Positions 36,881 through 44,635 of a DNA stretch of 64,000 bases are shown piece after piece. The translations under genes were made by a program, and so were the position numbers. Under the pieces are notes generated by a model, which saw nothing but the letters and a program-made list of their open reading frames with translations, made no database searches and was not told the origin of the DNA. The DNA comes from Blautia hansenii (GTDB taxonomy: Bacteria > Bacillota > Clostridia > Lachnospirales > Lachnospiraceae). The stretch spans positions 32,634-96,633 of the forward strand of contig NZ_JAAITA010000012.1 of the NCBI RefSeq assembly GCF_013304445.1, in the 5' to 3' direction. The number at the start of each line of letters is the position of its first letter. The stretch's first letter is position 1.

Positions 36881-37417
36881 TTACTGTGCAGGCTGCTCGT
36901 CACCCTGGGCCTCTTCAGCCGGCTGCGCTTCCGCGTCTGCAGTTACAATGACCTCTTTTGTATCACTGGTCACCCGATTTGTGGAATTTTCTATGGTGCT
37001 GATAGCCACTGCATAATAATACATGGTTCCCTCTTCCTGGGTAGAAGGTGTAAAAGTATTTTCCGTCTCTCCCTCAATCACAGTTCCGCCGCCATTGGTA
37101 TTGGTCTGACTCTTATACCACTGATAGGTAATAGTTCCGCCATCAGAAGAAGTAGCTTCCACAGTCAGGGGCTCTGCTGTATCTCCTTTTTTATATGTCA
37201 CAGAACCGCTTAAATTGGTGGTCAGTTCCGGCTTGGCCACCTCAATTTTAGACTCTGTACTCTCCTCTTTCTCTGTGCTGTCTTCCTCCGCCTTCTGGGA
37301 ATCTGTTTTCTCCAGAACCTTGTCCAGCACATGCTCTGCTTTGCATGCTATCATGGAAAATGCCAGACAGCTCAAAGTCAGTATTATCATCGCTTTTTTC
37401 AGCCATTTATTTTTCAC
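36881..37417 (-). CDS. lipoprotein with Ig-like domain
   Basis: 178 aa, GTG start with AGGAGG 7 nt upstream. Lipobox LAFSMIAC puts the lipid-anchored Cys at 25. An acidic Glu/Ser linker (42-60) follows, then a single beta-sandwich (about 65-160) with TITYQWYKSQTNTNG and YYYAVAISTIEN, as in Ig-like surface domains, and an acidic Ala/Glu/Pro tail. Exported and membrane-anchored; a ligand-binding or structural role is inferred. Monocistronic, sitting between plsX and rpmF, which are often adjacent in other Firmicutes. Confidence 0.75.
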   Translation of the reverse strand: MKNKWLKKAMIILTLSCLAFSMIACKAEHVLDKVLEKTDSQKAEEDSTEKEESTESKIEVAKPELTTNLSGSVTYKKGDTAEPLTVEATSSDGGTITYQWYKSQTNTNGGGTVIEGETENTFTPSTQEEGTMYYYAVAISTIENSTNRVTSDTKEVIVTADAEAQPAEEAQGDEQPAQ

Positions 37418-37452
37418 GGTATTACCTCCTTGTCATTCTTACTCCCTCACAT

Positions 37453-37481
37453 ATATTAACTTATTTTTTCAAAAACCGCAA
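37453..37481 (-). promoter_or_regulatory. promoter of the Ig-like lipoprotein gene
   Basis: Minus strand TTGCGG (37476-37481), 17 bp, TAATAT (37453-37458). Confidence 0.6.
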
Positions 37482-37544
37482 GTTTTTCCTTTAAAATATT
37501 ACAAAAATATTAATTTATATGTGTCAGAAATGTGTCAAAGACGC

Positions 37545-37583
37545 AAAATAAGAGGCCTGAACAAATGCCAGACCTCTTATTTT
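37545..37583 (-). terminator. terminator after rpmF
   Basis: Stem AAAATAAGAGG/CCTCTTATTTT with an inner CTG/CAG pair. The minus-strand exit is TTATTTTGC. Confidence 0.75.
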
Positions 37584-37593
37584 ATAAGGAAAA

Positions 37594-37779
37594 CTAAGCT
37601 TCTTCCATGTTGATGATTTCTTTTTTGTTGTAAGAACCACAAGTTTTACAAACTCTGTGAGGCATCATTAATGCGCCACATTTGCTGCATTTTACTAAGT
37701 TCGGAGCGCTCATTTTCCAGTTTGCTCTTCTTTTATCTCTTCTTGCTTTAGAAGATTTATTCTTTGGACAGATGGACAT
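37594..37779 (-). CDS. rpmF: 50S ribosomal protein L32
   Basis: 61 aa. N-terminal SICPKNKSSKARRDKRRANW is the family start. A complete zinc ribbon is present (CSKCGALMMPHRVCKTCGSY), so this is the zinc-binding form. It lies 3 nt after the YceD-family gene. Confidence 0.97.
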   Translation of the reverse strand: MSICPKNKSSKARRDKRRANWKMSAPNLVKCSKCGALMMPHRVCKTCGSYNKKEIINMEEA

Positions 37780-37782
37780 AGG

Positions 37783-38310
37783 TTACACCTCCTTAAATTT
37801 GCTAAATATATCACTGATTACCGCCATTCTGGGGTCAGGGCTGGACTGGTCACAGTCACAAGAGCCTTCGTTCCAATCTTTCCCGCATTTGGGACAGATT
37901 CCCCGGCAGTCCTCTTTACATAGAACCCTTAAAGGCCAATGGATTAAAATCTCATTATGCACTAACTGCTCTACGTCCAGGCTGCAACCTGTGACATAAT
38001 TAATTTCATCTAAGTCTTTTATCCTGTCTTCCTTTGAGGCCTGCATATCAATCTCCTGCTCAAAGTTTATGTCAAATTCAGTGGGAACATCCTTTAAACA
38101 CTTATCACAGGGAATGTTGACAGTTATCCTGCCCTTCGCCTCGATTTTCAGAACCTTCTTTCCCGTATTTGTAATAGTCAGCGAAAGGGGCTCTTTTTCC
38201 GCAACTGGGAAGTCTCCCAGTTTTGATTGAAAGGAATCCATGGAAACAGGTGCTTCAACAACCTGTGTCTTTCCTTCCAGGGATAAAATTTCCGATAAAT
38301 CAATTAGCAT
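37783..38310 (-). CDS. YceD/DUF177 family protein
   Basis: 175 aa. The C-terminal block CKEDCRGICPKCGKDWNEGSCDC and the internal IPCDKCLKDV are characteristic of the DUF177 (YceD) family, which is nearly always paired with rpmF. In plants and bacteria the family is linked to 23S rRNA accumulation. It is the first gene of the yceD-rpmF operon under a consensus promoter. Confidence 0.92.
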   Translation of the reverse strand: MLIDLSEILSLEGKTQVVEAPVSMDSFQSKLGDFPVAEKEPLSLTITNTGKKVLKIEAKGRITVNIPCDKCLKDVPTEFDINFEQEIDMQASKEDRIKDLDEINYVTGCSLDVEQLVHNEILIHWPLRVLCKEDCRGICPKCGKDWNEGSCDCDQSSPDPRMAVISDIFSKFKEV

Positions 38311-38336
38311 AATAGTCTCCTAATCACACCTTGTAA

Positions 38337-38365
38337 ATTATACATAGGATTTTATGGTTTGTCAA
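38337..38365 (-). promoter_or_regulatory. consensus sigma-A promoter of yceD-rpmF
   Basis: Minus strand TTGACA (38360-38365), 17 bp, TATAAT (38337-38342). Perfect match, 3 nt past the ackA stop. Confidence 0.85.
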
Positions 38366-38368
38366 CCA

Positions 38369-39565
38369 TTATTTTTGAACTAATTCAGCTGTTTCCTGGC
38401 AAATTGCCAATTCTTCGTTTGTAGGAACAATTGCAACAGTTACTTTCGAATCCGGTGTAGAGATAACTTTGTTTTCTCCTCTTGTCTGGTTTGCTTCTTC
38501 GTCCAGAGTGATTCCCAGGTAGCTTAAACCTTTGACAACCGTTTCTCTTACAGGAATTGCATTTTCACCGATACCACCTGTAAAGGCAATGGCATCCACA
38601 CCATTCATAGCTGCTGCGTAAGAACCGATGTATTTGATGATTCTGTAGCACAGACAGTCTACTGCACGTTTCGCATCTTCGTTGCCCTGCTCTCTGGCTT
38701 CGTTTAAATCACGGAAATCGCTGGAAAGTCCTTTGGAAAGTCCCATCAGACCGGATTTTTTATTCAGAATATTTACCATTTCCGCAACATCAATATTTTC
38801 TTTTTTGCAAATAAAATCTAAAACAGCCGGATCCAGATCACCGGAACGCGTTCCCATTACCAGACCTTCCAACGGTGTAAGACCCATGGAAGTATCTACA
38901 CATTTACCGTTCACTACCGCACTGATGGAAGAACCGTTTCCTAAATGAGCAACAATAACTTTAGAGTTATCCGGGTCTAATCCCAGGAACTTGATGGTTT
39001 CTTTGGAAACAAATCTGTGAGAAGTTCCGTGGAAGCCGTATTTACGAACTTTATATTTTTCATAATATTCATATGGAATAGCATACATATATGCTTTTTC
39101 CGGCATGGTCTGATGGAAAGCCGTGTCAAAGACTGCTACATTCGGTTTGCCAGGCATTAATTCCATACATGCACGGATACCCATTAAGTTTGCAGGATTG
39201 TGCAGAGGTCCTAAATCACAGCATTCTTCAATAACAGAGATAACCTCGTCATCAATGATGCAGGAATCGGAAATTTTTGCACCGCCGTGCAGAACACGGT
39301 GTCCGATAGCTTCTACTTCATCTAAGCTTTTCAATACACCTGTTTTCGGATTTACCAGTGCATCCAGAACCATTTTGATGGCCTCTGTATGTGTTGGCAT
39401 AGATGCCTCTGTCGTTTCCTTTTCTCCGCCTGTTGGCTGATATACCAGTCTTCCGTCAAGTCCGATACGCTCGCACAGACCTTTTGCTGCTACGGCTTCT
39501 GTCTCGGAATTGATTAACTGGAATTTCAGTGATGAACTTCCGCAGTTTACTACTAATACGTTCAT
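38369..39565 (-). CDS. ackA: acetate kinase
   Basis: 398 aa from MNVLVVNCGSSSLKFQL, with GGAGGAAG upstream. Phosphate/nucleotide motifs VNCGSSSLKFQL, GPLHNPANLMGI near 115, YGFHGTSHRFVS near 175, HLGNGSSISAV near 205 and FTGGIGENA near 323. It makes ATP from acetyl-phosphate. No pta is adjacent in this window. Confidence 0.97.
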   Translation of the reverse strand: MNVLVVNCGSSSLKFQLINSETEAVAAKGLCERIGLDGRLVYQPTGGEKETTEASMPTHTEAIKMVLDALVNPKTGVLKSLDEVEAIGHRVLHGGAKISDSCIIDDEVISVIEECCDLGPLHNPANLMGIRACMELMPGKPNVAVFDTAFHQTMPEKAYMYAIPYEYYEKYKVRKYGFHGTSHRFVSKETIKFLGLDPDNSKVIVAHLGNGSSISAVVNGKCVDTSMGLTPLEGLVMGTRSGDLDPAVLDFICKKENIDVAEMVNILNKKSGLMGLSKGLSSDFRDLNEAREQGNEDAKRAVDCLCYRIIKYIGSYAAAMNGVDAIAFTGGIGENAIPVRETVVKGLSYLGITLDEEANQTRGENKVISTPDSKVTVAIVPTNEELAICQETAELVQK

Positions 39566-39645
39566 ATTTTCTTCCTCCGCTATCATTAGATAATCTATAC
39601 AGAATTTCTGTATCTTTGGCCTTTAAAAAGACCATTCTTAGAAGT

Positions 39646-39674
39646 ATTATACAACGTTTTTGTGGGACAAACAA
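39646..39674 (-). promoter_or_regulatory. promoter of ackA
   Basis: Minus strand TTGTTT (39669-39674), 17 bp, TATAAT (39646-39651). Leader about 75 nt. Confidence 0.7.
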
Positions 39675-39708
39675 GTTCTAAAGTTAAAACAGTTTGTCTT
39701 TCTCTCAT

Positions 39709-40317
39709 TTATTGCAGCATTCTTATCACAAAGAAAACACTCTCCAGCCCGGCAACCACACTTCCCATAACAAAAAGTATGGTATTCGCCAATCCATATG
39801 CATGGAACCATCCTAAGGATACCCCGCCTTTCAAAGGATAGAGCAGCCTTACTCTTCTCTTATTAAATATGTCTGTCGCAAGATGAGATATAAATCCTAC
39901 TGCAAAATAAATAACCGCGTTTTTCCATATCACTCCCACTGCACAAGAGAGCAGTATCAATGCTAAGATCGAGTGCATAAATGACCTGTGAGGCTGTTCT
40001 TTACCAAAGGCGCAAATACCTACGAAAAGAAGTATACCAAAAATCATTTTTCCATAACCGCTGCTATATATCACCCTGTTTATAATCCCCGTATGAAAAA
40101 ACTTGTCCAAAAACAAGGCCAAGGCTATAACAGCCACTGAAAGCCCTGTTATTTTATCCGCATCTTTATGTGAAGCTGATGTTCCCACATCAATATCACT
40201 TATCAATGCACCCAATCCGCCAATGCCAACAGCAAGAATCATTTCAGAAACACTGGCGGGCTGTGTCACTGCTAAAGCAGCCGCAATTCCTACTGTCATG
40301 TGTGTTTTTCCTAACAA
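39709..40317 (-). CDS. YdjM-type membrane-bound metal-dependent hydrolase
   Basis: 202 aa, TTG start with AAAGGAG 7 nt upstream. N-terminal KTHMTVGIAAALAV, SDIDVGTSASHKD near 40, RSFMHSILALI near 115 and GFISHLATDIFNKRRVRLLYPL near 140 carry the His/Asp ligands of the family. Four to five membrane helices. Enzymatic activity is unproven; E. coli YdjM is LexA-controlled. It borders the decayed island to its right. Confidence 0.85.
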   Translation of the reverse strand: MLGKTHMTVGIAAALAVTQPASVSEMILAVGIGGLGALISDIDVGTSASHKDADKITGLSVAVIALALFLDKFFHTGIINRVIYSSGYGKMIFGILLFVGICAFGKEQPHRSFMHSILALILLSCAVGVIWKNAVIYFAVGFISHLATDIFNKRRVRLLYPLKGGVSLGWFHAYGLANTILFVMGSVVAGLESVFFVIRMLQ

Positions 40318-40367
40318 AATATTCTCCTTTGTTTCTATTTGTCCTGGTGATGGATTGTATAAAGCGT

Positions 40368-40697
40368 CTATGACACCTCTGCCAGTTTCACTTTACACCG
40401 TTTCATATAACACGCAATTCCATATTTTAAAATTTTATCTACTCCGTTTTCCCGGAGTTCTTCGTCATACTTCCGTTCCTCCTTATACCTCTTCACATCA
40501 ACCCTTTCACGCTGCGTTAAATATCCGGTCATAAATAAAAGGCTCCAGACGTTCTCTAAAGACTGATACATTTCCGGATAGATAAGTTCTTGATGAATTT
40601 CTTAACAGCATCATTACTGCTGGTATTGATCCAATAGTTTTCCGGGAAAGAATCTGCATAATCTTTTATTTTATCACAGTAGTTCAATAATTTCTTA
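40368..40697 (-). pseudogene. remnant of an AAA-ATPase-like/PD-(D/E)XK family gene
   Basis: Two pieces in different frames. The upstream one (from about 40695) reads NYCDKIKDYADSFPENYWIN, then TSSNDAVKKFIKN. The downstream one reads SLENVWSLLFMTGYLTQRER and then jumps to DKILKYGIACYMKRCKVKL, the usual end of the PF09820/PF08011 family. The ATPase domain and most of the nuclease domain are deleted. These proteins are abundant and often broken in Lachnospiraceae; their role is unclear. Confidence 0.75.
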
Positions 40698-41058
40698 TGG
40701 TATCATTGCTCTTTCAGTTTATATGCTGTTGGGAGTTATGATACAGAAAGATGAGTTTTATATCTTTGGGTACAGACCAGTGTTAGTTTTGTCTGGTTCA
40801 ATGGAGCCGTATATGGAAACAAACTCCATTGCTATTGTACAGAAAACGAAAGGCATCAAAGAAGACGATGTAGTTATGTTTCGTATAAATGAAGATACAA
40901 AGGTTTGCCACCGAGCAGTTACTATTGATGCTGAAGGTAACATCACAACAAAAGGTGACAACAACGAGAAAGCGGATGACGACACTTTAATCAAAGTATA
41001 TCATCTCTTCCACGAAACAGTCAACCTTGCCACAAGTGGCAACTCCCCCCACCACTAA
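40675..41058 (+). pseudogene. truncated SipW-like signal peptidase I
   Basis: Coding homology begins without a start codon (SYGIIALSVYMLLGVM, a membrane helix). It continues through FGYRPVLVLSGSMEPYMETN, where the Ser is the nucleophile, and DTKVCHRAVTID, with the His of the archaeal/ER-type (S26B) enzymes. After DDDTLIKV the sequence leaves the family and stops. Family knowledge: these peptidases process exported proteins. Both ends are damaged, so activity is unlikely, though a short form from ATG 40723 (111 aa) is still open. Confidence 0.7.
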
Positions 41059-41070
41059 ATGAAATGAGAA

Positions 41071-41122
41071 AGGCTACCAAATACCTCTCAGTAAATAGTA
41101 GCCTGCTCTTAATACCCTATTT
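41071..41122 (-). repeat. 34-nt hairpin repeat, copy 1 (3' trailer of the Rpn gene)
   Basis: Positions 41089-41122 match 42194-42227 at 33 of 34 bases. On the minus strand the repeat begins with AAATAG, whose TAG is the stop of the Rpn gene. It runs into a hairpin AGGCTAC/GTAGCCT (41071-41104) followed by TTTCTC, so it may act as a terminator. Confidence 0.75.
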
Positions 41123-41983
41123 CGTTGTCAGCATATTCTGCTTGATTTCTTCAATTTGCTCTTTTGAAAAGCCTGTTGCTCTCATAATAACTACTGTATC
41201 TACTTCATCTTTAATTAAACTTTCTGCCATACGAATAGTACGTTTTTGTTCAGCTAAGTTGATTGCCTCTTGTTTCTCTTCTTCTAATATCTGGAATACT
41301 TTCGTCATGCTCAAATACCTCCTTACTACCTTTGCATAATCTCTGTCTATAAACTTATCACTGCTCACCAGAATACCTGTGATAACAAATGCCTGTGTGT
41401 TTTCATCATCAATCTGTTTAGCCAAATCTACTACTTGCTCAATCATTCTCTGTTTTTCTTCTTTGCCTTTCTTGGCAAGTGGAAGAATGATAAGCTGCAT
41501 AAGTTCCTTATCTGATAATGTTTCATTATTCTCCAGTTTCTTTTTAATAGATTGGTAGATTTCAGCATCTGGCAGGCTATGAATGAATACCTGCTCCATT
41601 TTCAGAGTCAAACATGGTATTTCCCACGTATCTTCTGCGTGTTCCACGTCTCCCGTATAAATTACAATCATACGCAGTTTAGGTATGACTTTGTTCTGTG
41701 AGTCATATCTGTGCATAATCCTGCCAATATAGTTAATATACTTCACACGATTAGAAGCCTTATTTTCTGACTCATAGTCTACGATTGCCACTGTGTCATC
41801 TTCCAGTAAAAACACATTGTCGATACGCATTTCATTTGCCGAAACTGCTGGCAAATTTGTAGGCAATACTTCCTTAATCTTTGGTAGTTTTAAGCCGTAA
41901 GCCTCAAAGGATTTCTCCTTATAGGTTTCGCTCATCAGCTTAAATTCAATGTCTTTGTTCTGATACGCTATCCCTTCTGACAA
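41117..41983 (-). CDS. Rpn-type PD-(D/E)XK nuclease/transposase-like protein
   Basis: 288 aa, TTG start with AAAGGAGGG 7 nt upstream. The nuclease core is MRIDNVFLLEDDTVAIVDYESE (Asp near 53, Asp-Tyr-Glu near 69), a variant of D..ExK in which the Lys is not obvious. The helical C-terminal part (LGH-like RMAESLIKDEVDTVVIMRAT, then GFSKEQIEEIKQ) is typical of Rpn proteins. Some Rpn proteins raise recA-independent recombination in E. coli and others act in phage defence. It is the only intact gene of the island and is flanked by hairpin repeats. Confidence 0.75.
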   Translation of the reverse strand: MSEGIAYQNKDIEFKLMSETYKEKSFEAYGLKLPKIKEVLPTNLPAVSANEMRIDNVFLLEDDTVAIVDYESENKASNRVKYINYIGRIMHRYDSQNKVIPKLRMIVIYTGDVEHAEDTWEIPCLTLKMEQVFIHSLPDAEIYQSIKKKLENNETLSDKELMQLIILPLAKKGKEEKQRMIEQVVDLAKQIDDENTQAFVITGILVSSDKFIDRDYAKVVRRYLSMTKVFQILEEEKQEAINLAEQKRTIRMAESLIKDEVDTVVIMRATGFSKEQIEEIKQNMLTTK

Positions 41984-42175
41984 TGCAATCCCTCCTTTGA
42001 TATATTATAACAGTTTCCAATGGGTTCAGTCAAATACAATGAGCTGTCTAACCGTTGGATTGTCGGCATTGTAACTCTGTGGAACGGAGATGTCAATATC
42101 ATTTTTAGGGAGTGTTTCTGTGGGGGATATATGAGAGTGAAGATACCAAAACTCATAAGGATTTACACAAAGAAC
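41984..42175. other. intergenic accessory sequence
   Basis: AT-rich DNA upstream of the Rpn gene. Apart from its ribosome binding site I see only a 59-codon plus-strand frame (42018-42197, MGSVKYNELSNRW start) without a ribosome site or known relatives. Probably debris of an inserted element. Confidence 0.3.
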
Positions 42176-42227
42176 AGACCGCTAAATACATACCAGTAAA
42201 TAGCAGCCTGCTCTTAATACCCTATTT
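42176..42227 (-). repeat. 34-nt hairpin repeat, copy 2
   Basis: Core 42194-42227. Again AAATAG supplies the TAG stop of the reading frame before it. The hairpin is AGGCTGCTA/TAGCGGTCT (42176-42209, two G-T pairs). The one base that differs from copy 1 is compensated in the opposite arm. Confidence 0.7.
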
Positions 42228-42516
42228 ATCTTTTACACTTACATCTTCCATGGTTAAATGTGCCAATCTCAATACCTGTATATGACTGGCATGGTTCTTA
42301 AGTAATTCTATTGCAGTAGCAACATTTTTATCCAGCTACCAAAGCTGCCTCAGCTTCAGCCCTCGTTGGATAATAACCTATGGTCTTTAAGTTCTGTTTA
42401 CATCTGCCTGTTTCTTGATTTAACTCCCAGCCTACGGTGACTCTCACCCTCCAAGGATTTCTCCGCTTACCTCCTTTCATCTTATAAATGTTACCAGAAC
42501 CATTTGCACGTCTCAT
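42223..42516 (-). pseudogene. remnant of a tyrosine-type integrase
   Basis: A 62-codon frame (42328-42516) encodes the N-terminal arm-binding domain of a phage/ICE integrase (MRRANGSGNIYKMKGGKRR, PWRVRVTVGWELN, KTIGYYPTRAEAEAAL) and then hits a stop. A second frame follows directly (NVATAIELLKNHASHIQVLR, LAHLTMEDVSVKDK) and ends in hairpin repeat copy 2. The catalytic domain is gone. The second fragment may come from another gene. Confidence 0.65.
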
Positions 42517-42631
42517 ATAGACACACTCCTCCCAAATAAATTTTTCACTTTACTTACACGAACTCAAAGCGTATCTAACATCTGTTCAAAAACCCTAATA
42601 TGAGAAAGCCTTAACCCACCATAAACTCAAG

Positions 42632-42674
42632 TGTGGCTTGTGTGGCTTGTAGAGTGTGGCTTGCGTGTGGCTTT
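42632..42674 (+). repeat. four direct repeats of TGTGGCTT
   Basis: Copies start at 42632, 42641, 42655 and 42666 (TGTGGCTTG three times, then TGTGGCTTT), just upstream of the integrase remnant. The spacing and place suggest arm-type integrase sites of the dead element. Confidence 0.6.
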
Positions 42675-42690
42675 TATGAGTCTTTTAGAC

Positions 42691-42731
42691 AAAAAAACAG
42701 GACTCCCCAAGCCGAACTACGACTTGAGAAG
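42691..42731 (-). terminator. terminator after the GGGtGRT gene
   Basis: Minus strand stem CTTCTCAAG/CTTGGGGAG with G-T pairs, then TCCTGTTTTTTTG. Confidence 0.7.
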
Positions 42732-42762
42732 CCCCTTAAAATCAAGGTTTTTCGCCCCTATA

Positions 42763-43773
42763 TTAGAATTTTCCAGCCTTAGCTGCTTCCTCAACAGCTA
42801 CAGCTACAGCTACAGTCATACCAACCATCGGGTTGTTACCTGCGCCGATAAGCCCCATCATTTCCACGTGAGCCGGTACAGAAGAAGAACCTGCAAACTG
42901 AGCGTCAGAGTGCATACGTCCTAAGGTATCTGTCATACCGTAAGAAGCCGGGCCTGCTGCCATATTGTCTGGGTGAAGAGTACGTCCTGTACCACCGCCT
43001 GATGCAACAGAGAAGTATTTCTTTCCTGCTTCGATACGTTCCTTCTTGTATGTACCTGCTACCGGGTGCTGGAAACGTGTCGGGTTTGTAGAGTTACCTG
43101 TGATAGAAACGTCAACGTCTTCTTTCCACATGATAGCCACGCCTTCACGAACATCGTTTGCTCCGTAGCAGTTTACTTTTGCACGAAGTCCGTCAGAGTA
43201 TGCTTTGCGGAATACTTCTTTTAATTCGCCTGTGTAGTAATCGTATTCTGTTTCTACATATGTAAATCCGTTGATACGAGCAATAATCTGAGCAGCATCC
43301 TTTCCTAATCCGTTTAAGATAACGCGAAGAGGCTCTTTACGAACTTTGTTTGCTTTTTCAGCAATACCGATAGCGCCTTCTGCTGCTGCGAAAGATTCAT
43401 GTCCTGCTAAGAATGCGAAACATTTTGTATCTTCTTCCAGAAGCATTTTTCCTAAGTTACCATGTCCAAGACCTACTTTACGCTGGTCTGCAACAGAACC
43501 CGGGATACAGAAAGACTGAAGACCTTCACCGATAGCTGCTGCTGCATCTGCTGCTTTCTTGCAGCCTTTTTTGATTGCGATAGCAGCGCCTACTGTGTAA
43601 GCCCATTTTGCGTTTTCAAAACAGATTGGCTGAATACCTTCAACCATTTTATATACATCTAAACCGGCTGCTTTTGTTACTTCTGCAGCTTCTTCAATAG
43701 AGTTCATTCCGTACTCTTTTAAAACAGCCAGAATCTGTTTTTCTCTTCTTTCATATGATTCAAATAAAGCCAT
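42763..43773 (-). CDS. GGGtGRT protein
   Basis: 336 aa. The motif that names the family, SGGGTGRTLHPDN, is near residue 255. Also ENAKWAYTVGAAIAIKKGCK near 53 and GLGHGNLGKMLLEEDTKCFAFLAGHESFAAAEG near 105. There is no signal peptide and no clear metal motif. The biochemical role is unknown; partnership with the NifU-like scaffold directly upstream suggests iron-sulfur or sulfur chemistry (inference). It has a strong AGGAGG site. Confidence 0.9.
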   Translation of the reverse strand: MALFESYERREKQILAVLKEYGMNSIEEAAEVTKAAGLDVYKMVEGIQPICFENAKWAYTVGAAIAIKKGCKKAADAAAAIGEGLQSFCIPGSVADQRKVGLGHGNLGKMLLEEDTKCFAFLAGHESFAAAEGAIGIAEKANKVRKEPLRVILNGLGKDAAQIIARINGFTYVETEYDYYTGELKEVFRKAYSDGLRAKVNCYGANDVREGVAIMWKEDVDVSITGNSTNPTRFQHPVAGTYKKERIEAGKKYFSVASGGGTGRTLHPDNMAAGPASYGMTDTLGRMHSDAQFAGSSSVPAHVEMMGLIGAGNNPMVGMTVAVAVAVEEAAKAGKF

Positions 43774-43815
43774 TATTCTATCCTCCTGATTTCTATATCT
43801 GACACTTCCGTCTGA

Positions 43816-44508
43816 TTACTCTTTACGTGGGTCGATAATCTTAACAGCGTCGTTTACACGTCCGTACTGACCCTGAGCTTTTTCAAATGCTGTGTTTGCA
43901 TCATCGCCGGCTTTGATGAAGTCCATCATCTTGCCAAAGCTTACGAATTTGTATCCGATGATTTCATCGTCTTCGTTTAATGCGATGCCTGTAACATAGC
44001 CGTCTGTCATTTCCAGATAACGAGGACCTTTCTTTAATGTTCCGTACATTGTACCAACCTGAGAACGAAGTCCTTTTCCAAGGTCTTCCAGACCAGCACC
44101 AATCGGCAGACCGTCTTCAGAGAATGCACTCTGTGTACGTCCGTATACAATCTGTAAGAATAATTCTCTCATAGCTGTGTTAATCGCATCACAAACCAGG
44201 TCTGTGTTTAATGCTTCAAGCAGTGTTCTTCCTGGCAAGATTTCTGATGCCATAGCAGCAGAATGTGTCATACCTGAACATCCGATAGTTTCTACCAGTG
44301 CTTCCTGAATGATACCTTCTTTTACGTTTAATGTTAATTTACAGGTACCCTGCTGAGGCGCACACCAGCCTACACCGTGTGTTAAACCAGAGATATCTTT
44401 GATTTCTTTTGCTTTTACCCACTTTGCTTCTTCCGGAATTGGAGCTGCACCGTGATTCACGCCCTGTGCTACCGGGCACATTGTTTCTACTTCATGTGAA
44501 TAAATCAT
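43816..44508 (-). CDS. NifU-like iron-sulfur scaffold protein
   Basis: 230 aa. Resembles the IscU/NifU N-terminal fold: VGWCAPQQGTCKLTLNV near 47, ETIGCSGMTHSAAMASEILPG near 73 and DLVCDAINTAMREL near 105 supply spaced Cys residues. The C-terminal part (about 125-230) is extra and unassigned. It is 42 nt upstream of the GGGtGRT gene; the pair recurs in Clostridia. It probably holds an Fe-S cluster for a dedicated client. Confidence 0.82.
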   Translation of the reverse strand: MIYSHEVETMCPVAQGVNHGAAPIPEEAKWVKAKEIKDISGLTHGVGWCAPQQGTCKLTLNVKEGIIQEALVETIGCSGMTHSAAMASEILPGRTLLEALNTDLVCDAINTAMRELFLQIVYGRTQSAFSEDGLPIGAGLEDLGKGLRSQVGTMYGTLKKGPRYLEMTDGYVTGIALNEDDEIIGYKFVSFGKMMDFIKAGDDANTAFEKAQGQYGRVNDAVKIIDPRKE

Positions 44509-44635
44509 TTTAAAACTCCTTTCAAGTATGTATACTTACAAGTGCGTTAATCATTTAACGTCTTATTCAAACCTATTTTCTCATAAAACCGCAAAAAAAT
44601 CCAGACCTATTTTCTCTTTTTTTCCAAAATTCTGT

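Noticed and set aside
42632..42674. CRISPR-like direct repeats
   Set aside because: Units of 8-9 bp with unequal 0-6 bp gaps and no cas genes; not a CRISPR array.
42631..42924. 97-codon plus-strand frame
   Set aside because: Starts in the TGTGGCTT repeats and runs antisense into the GGGtGRT gene.
44571..44620. Twofold repeat ACCTATTTTCTC between the NifU-like and TVP38 genes
   Set aside because: Short, AT-rich and without symmetry or conserved spacing; probably chance.
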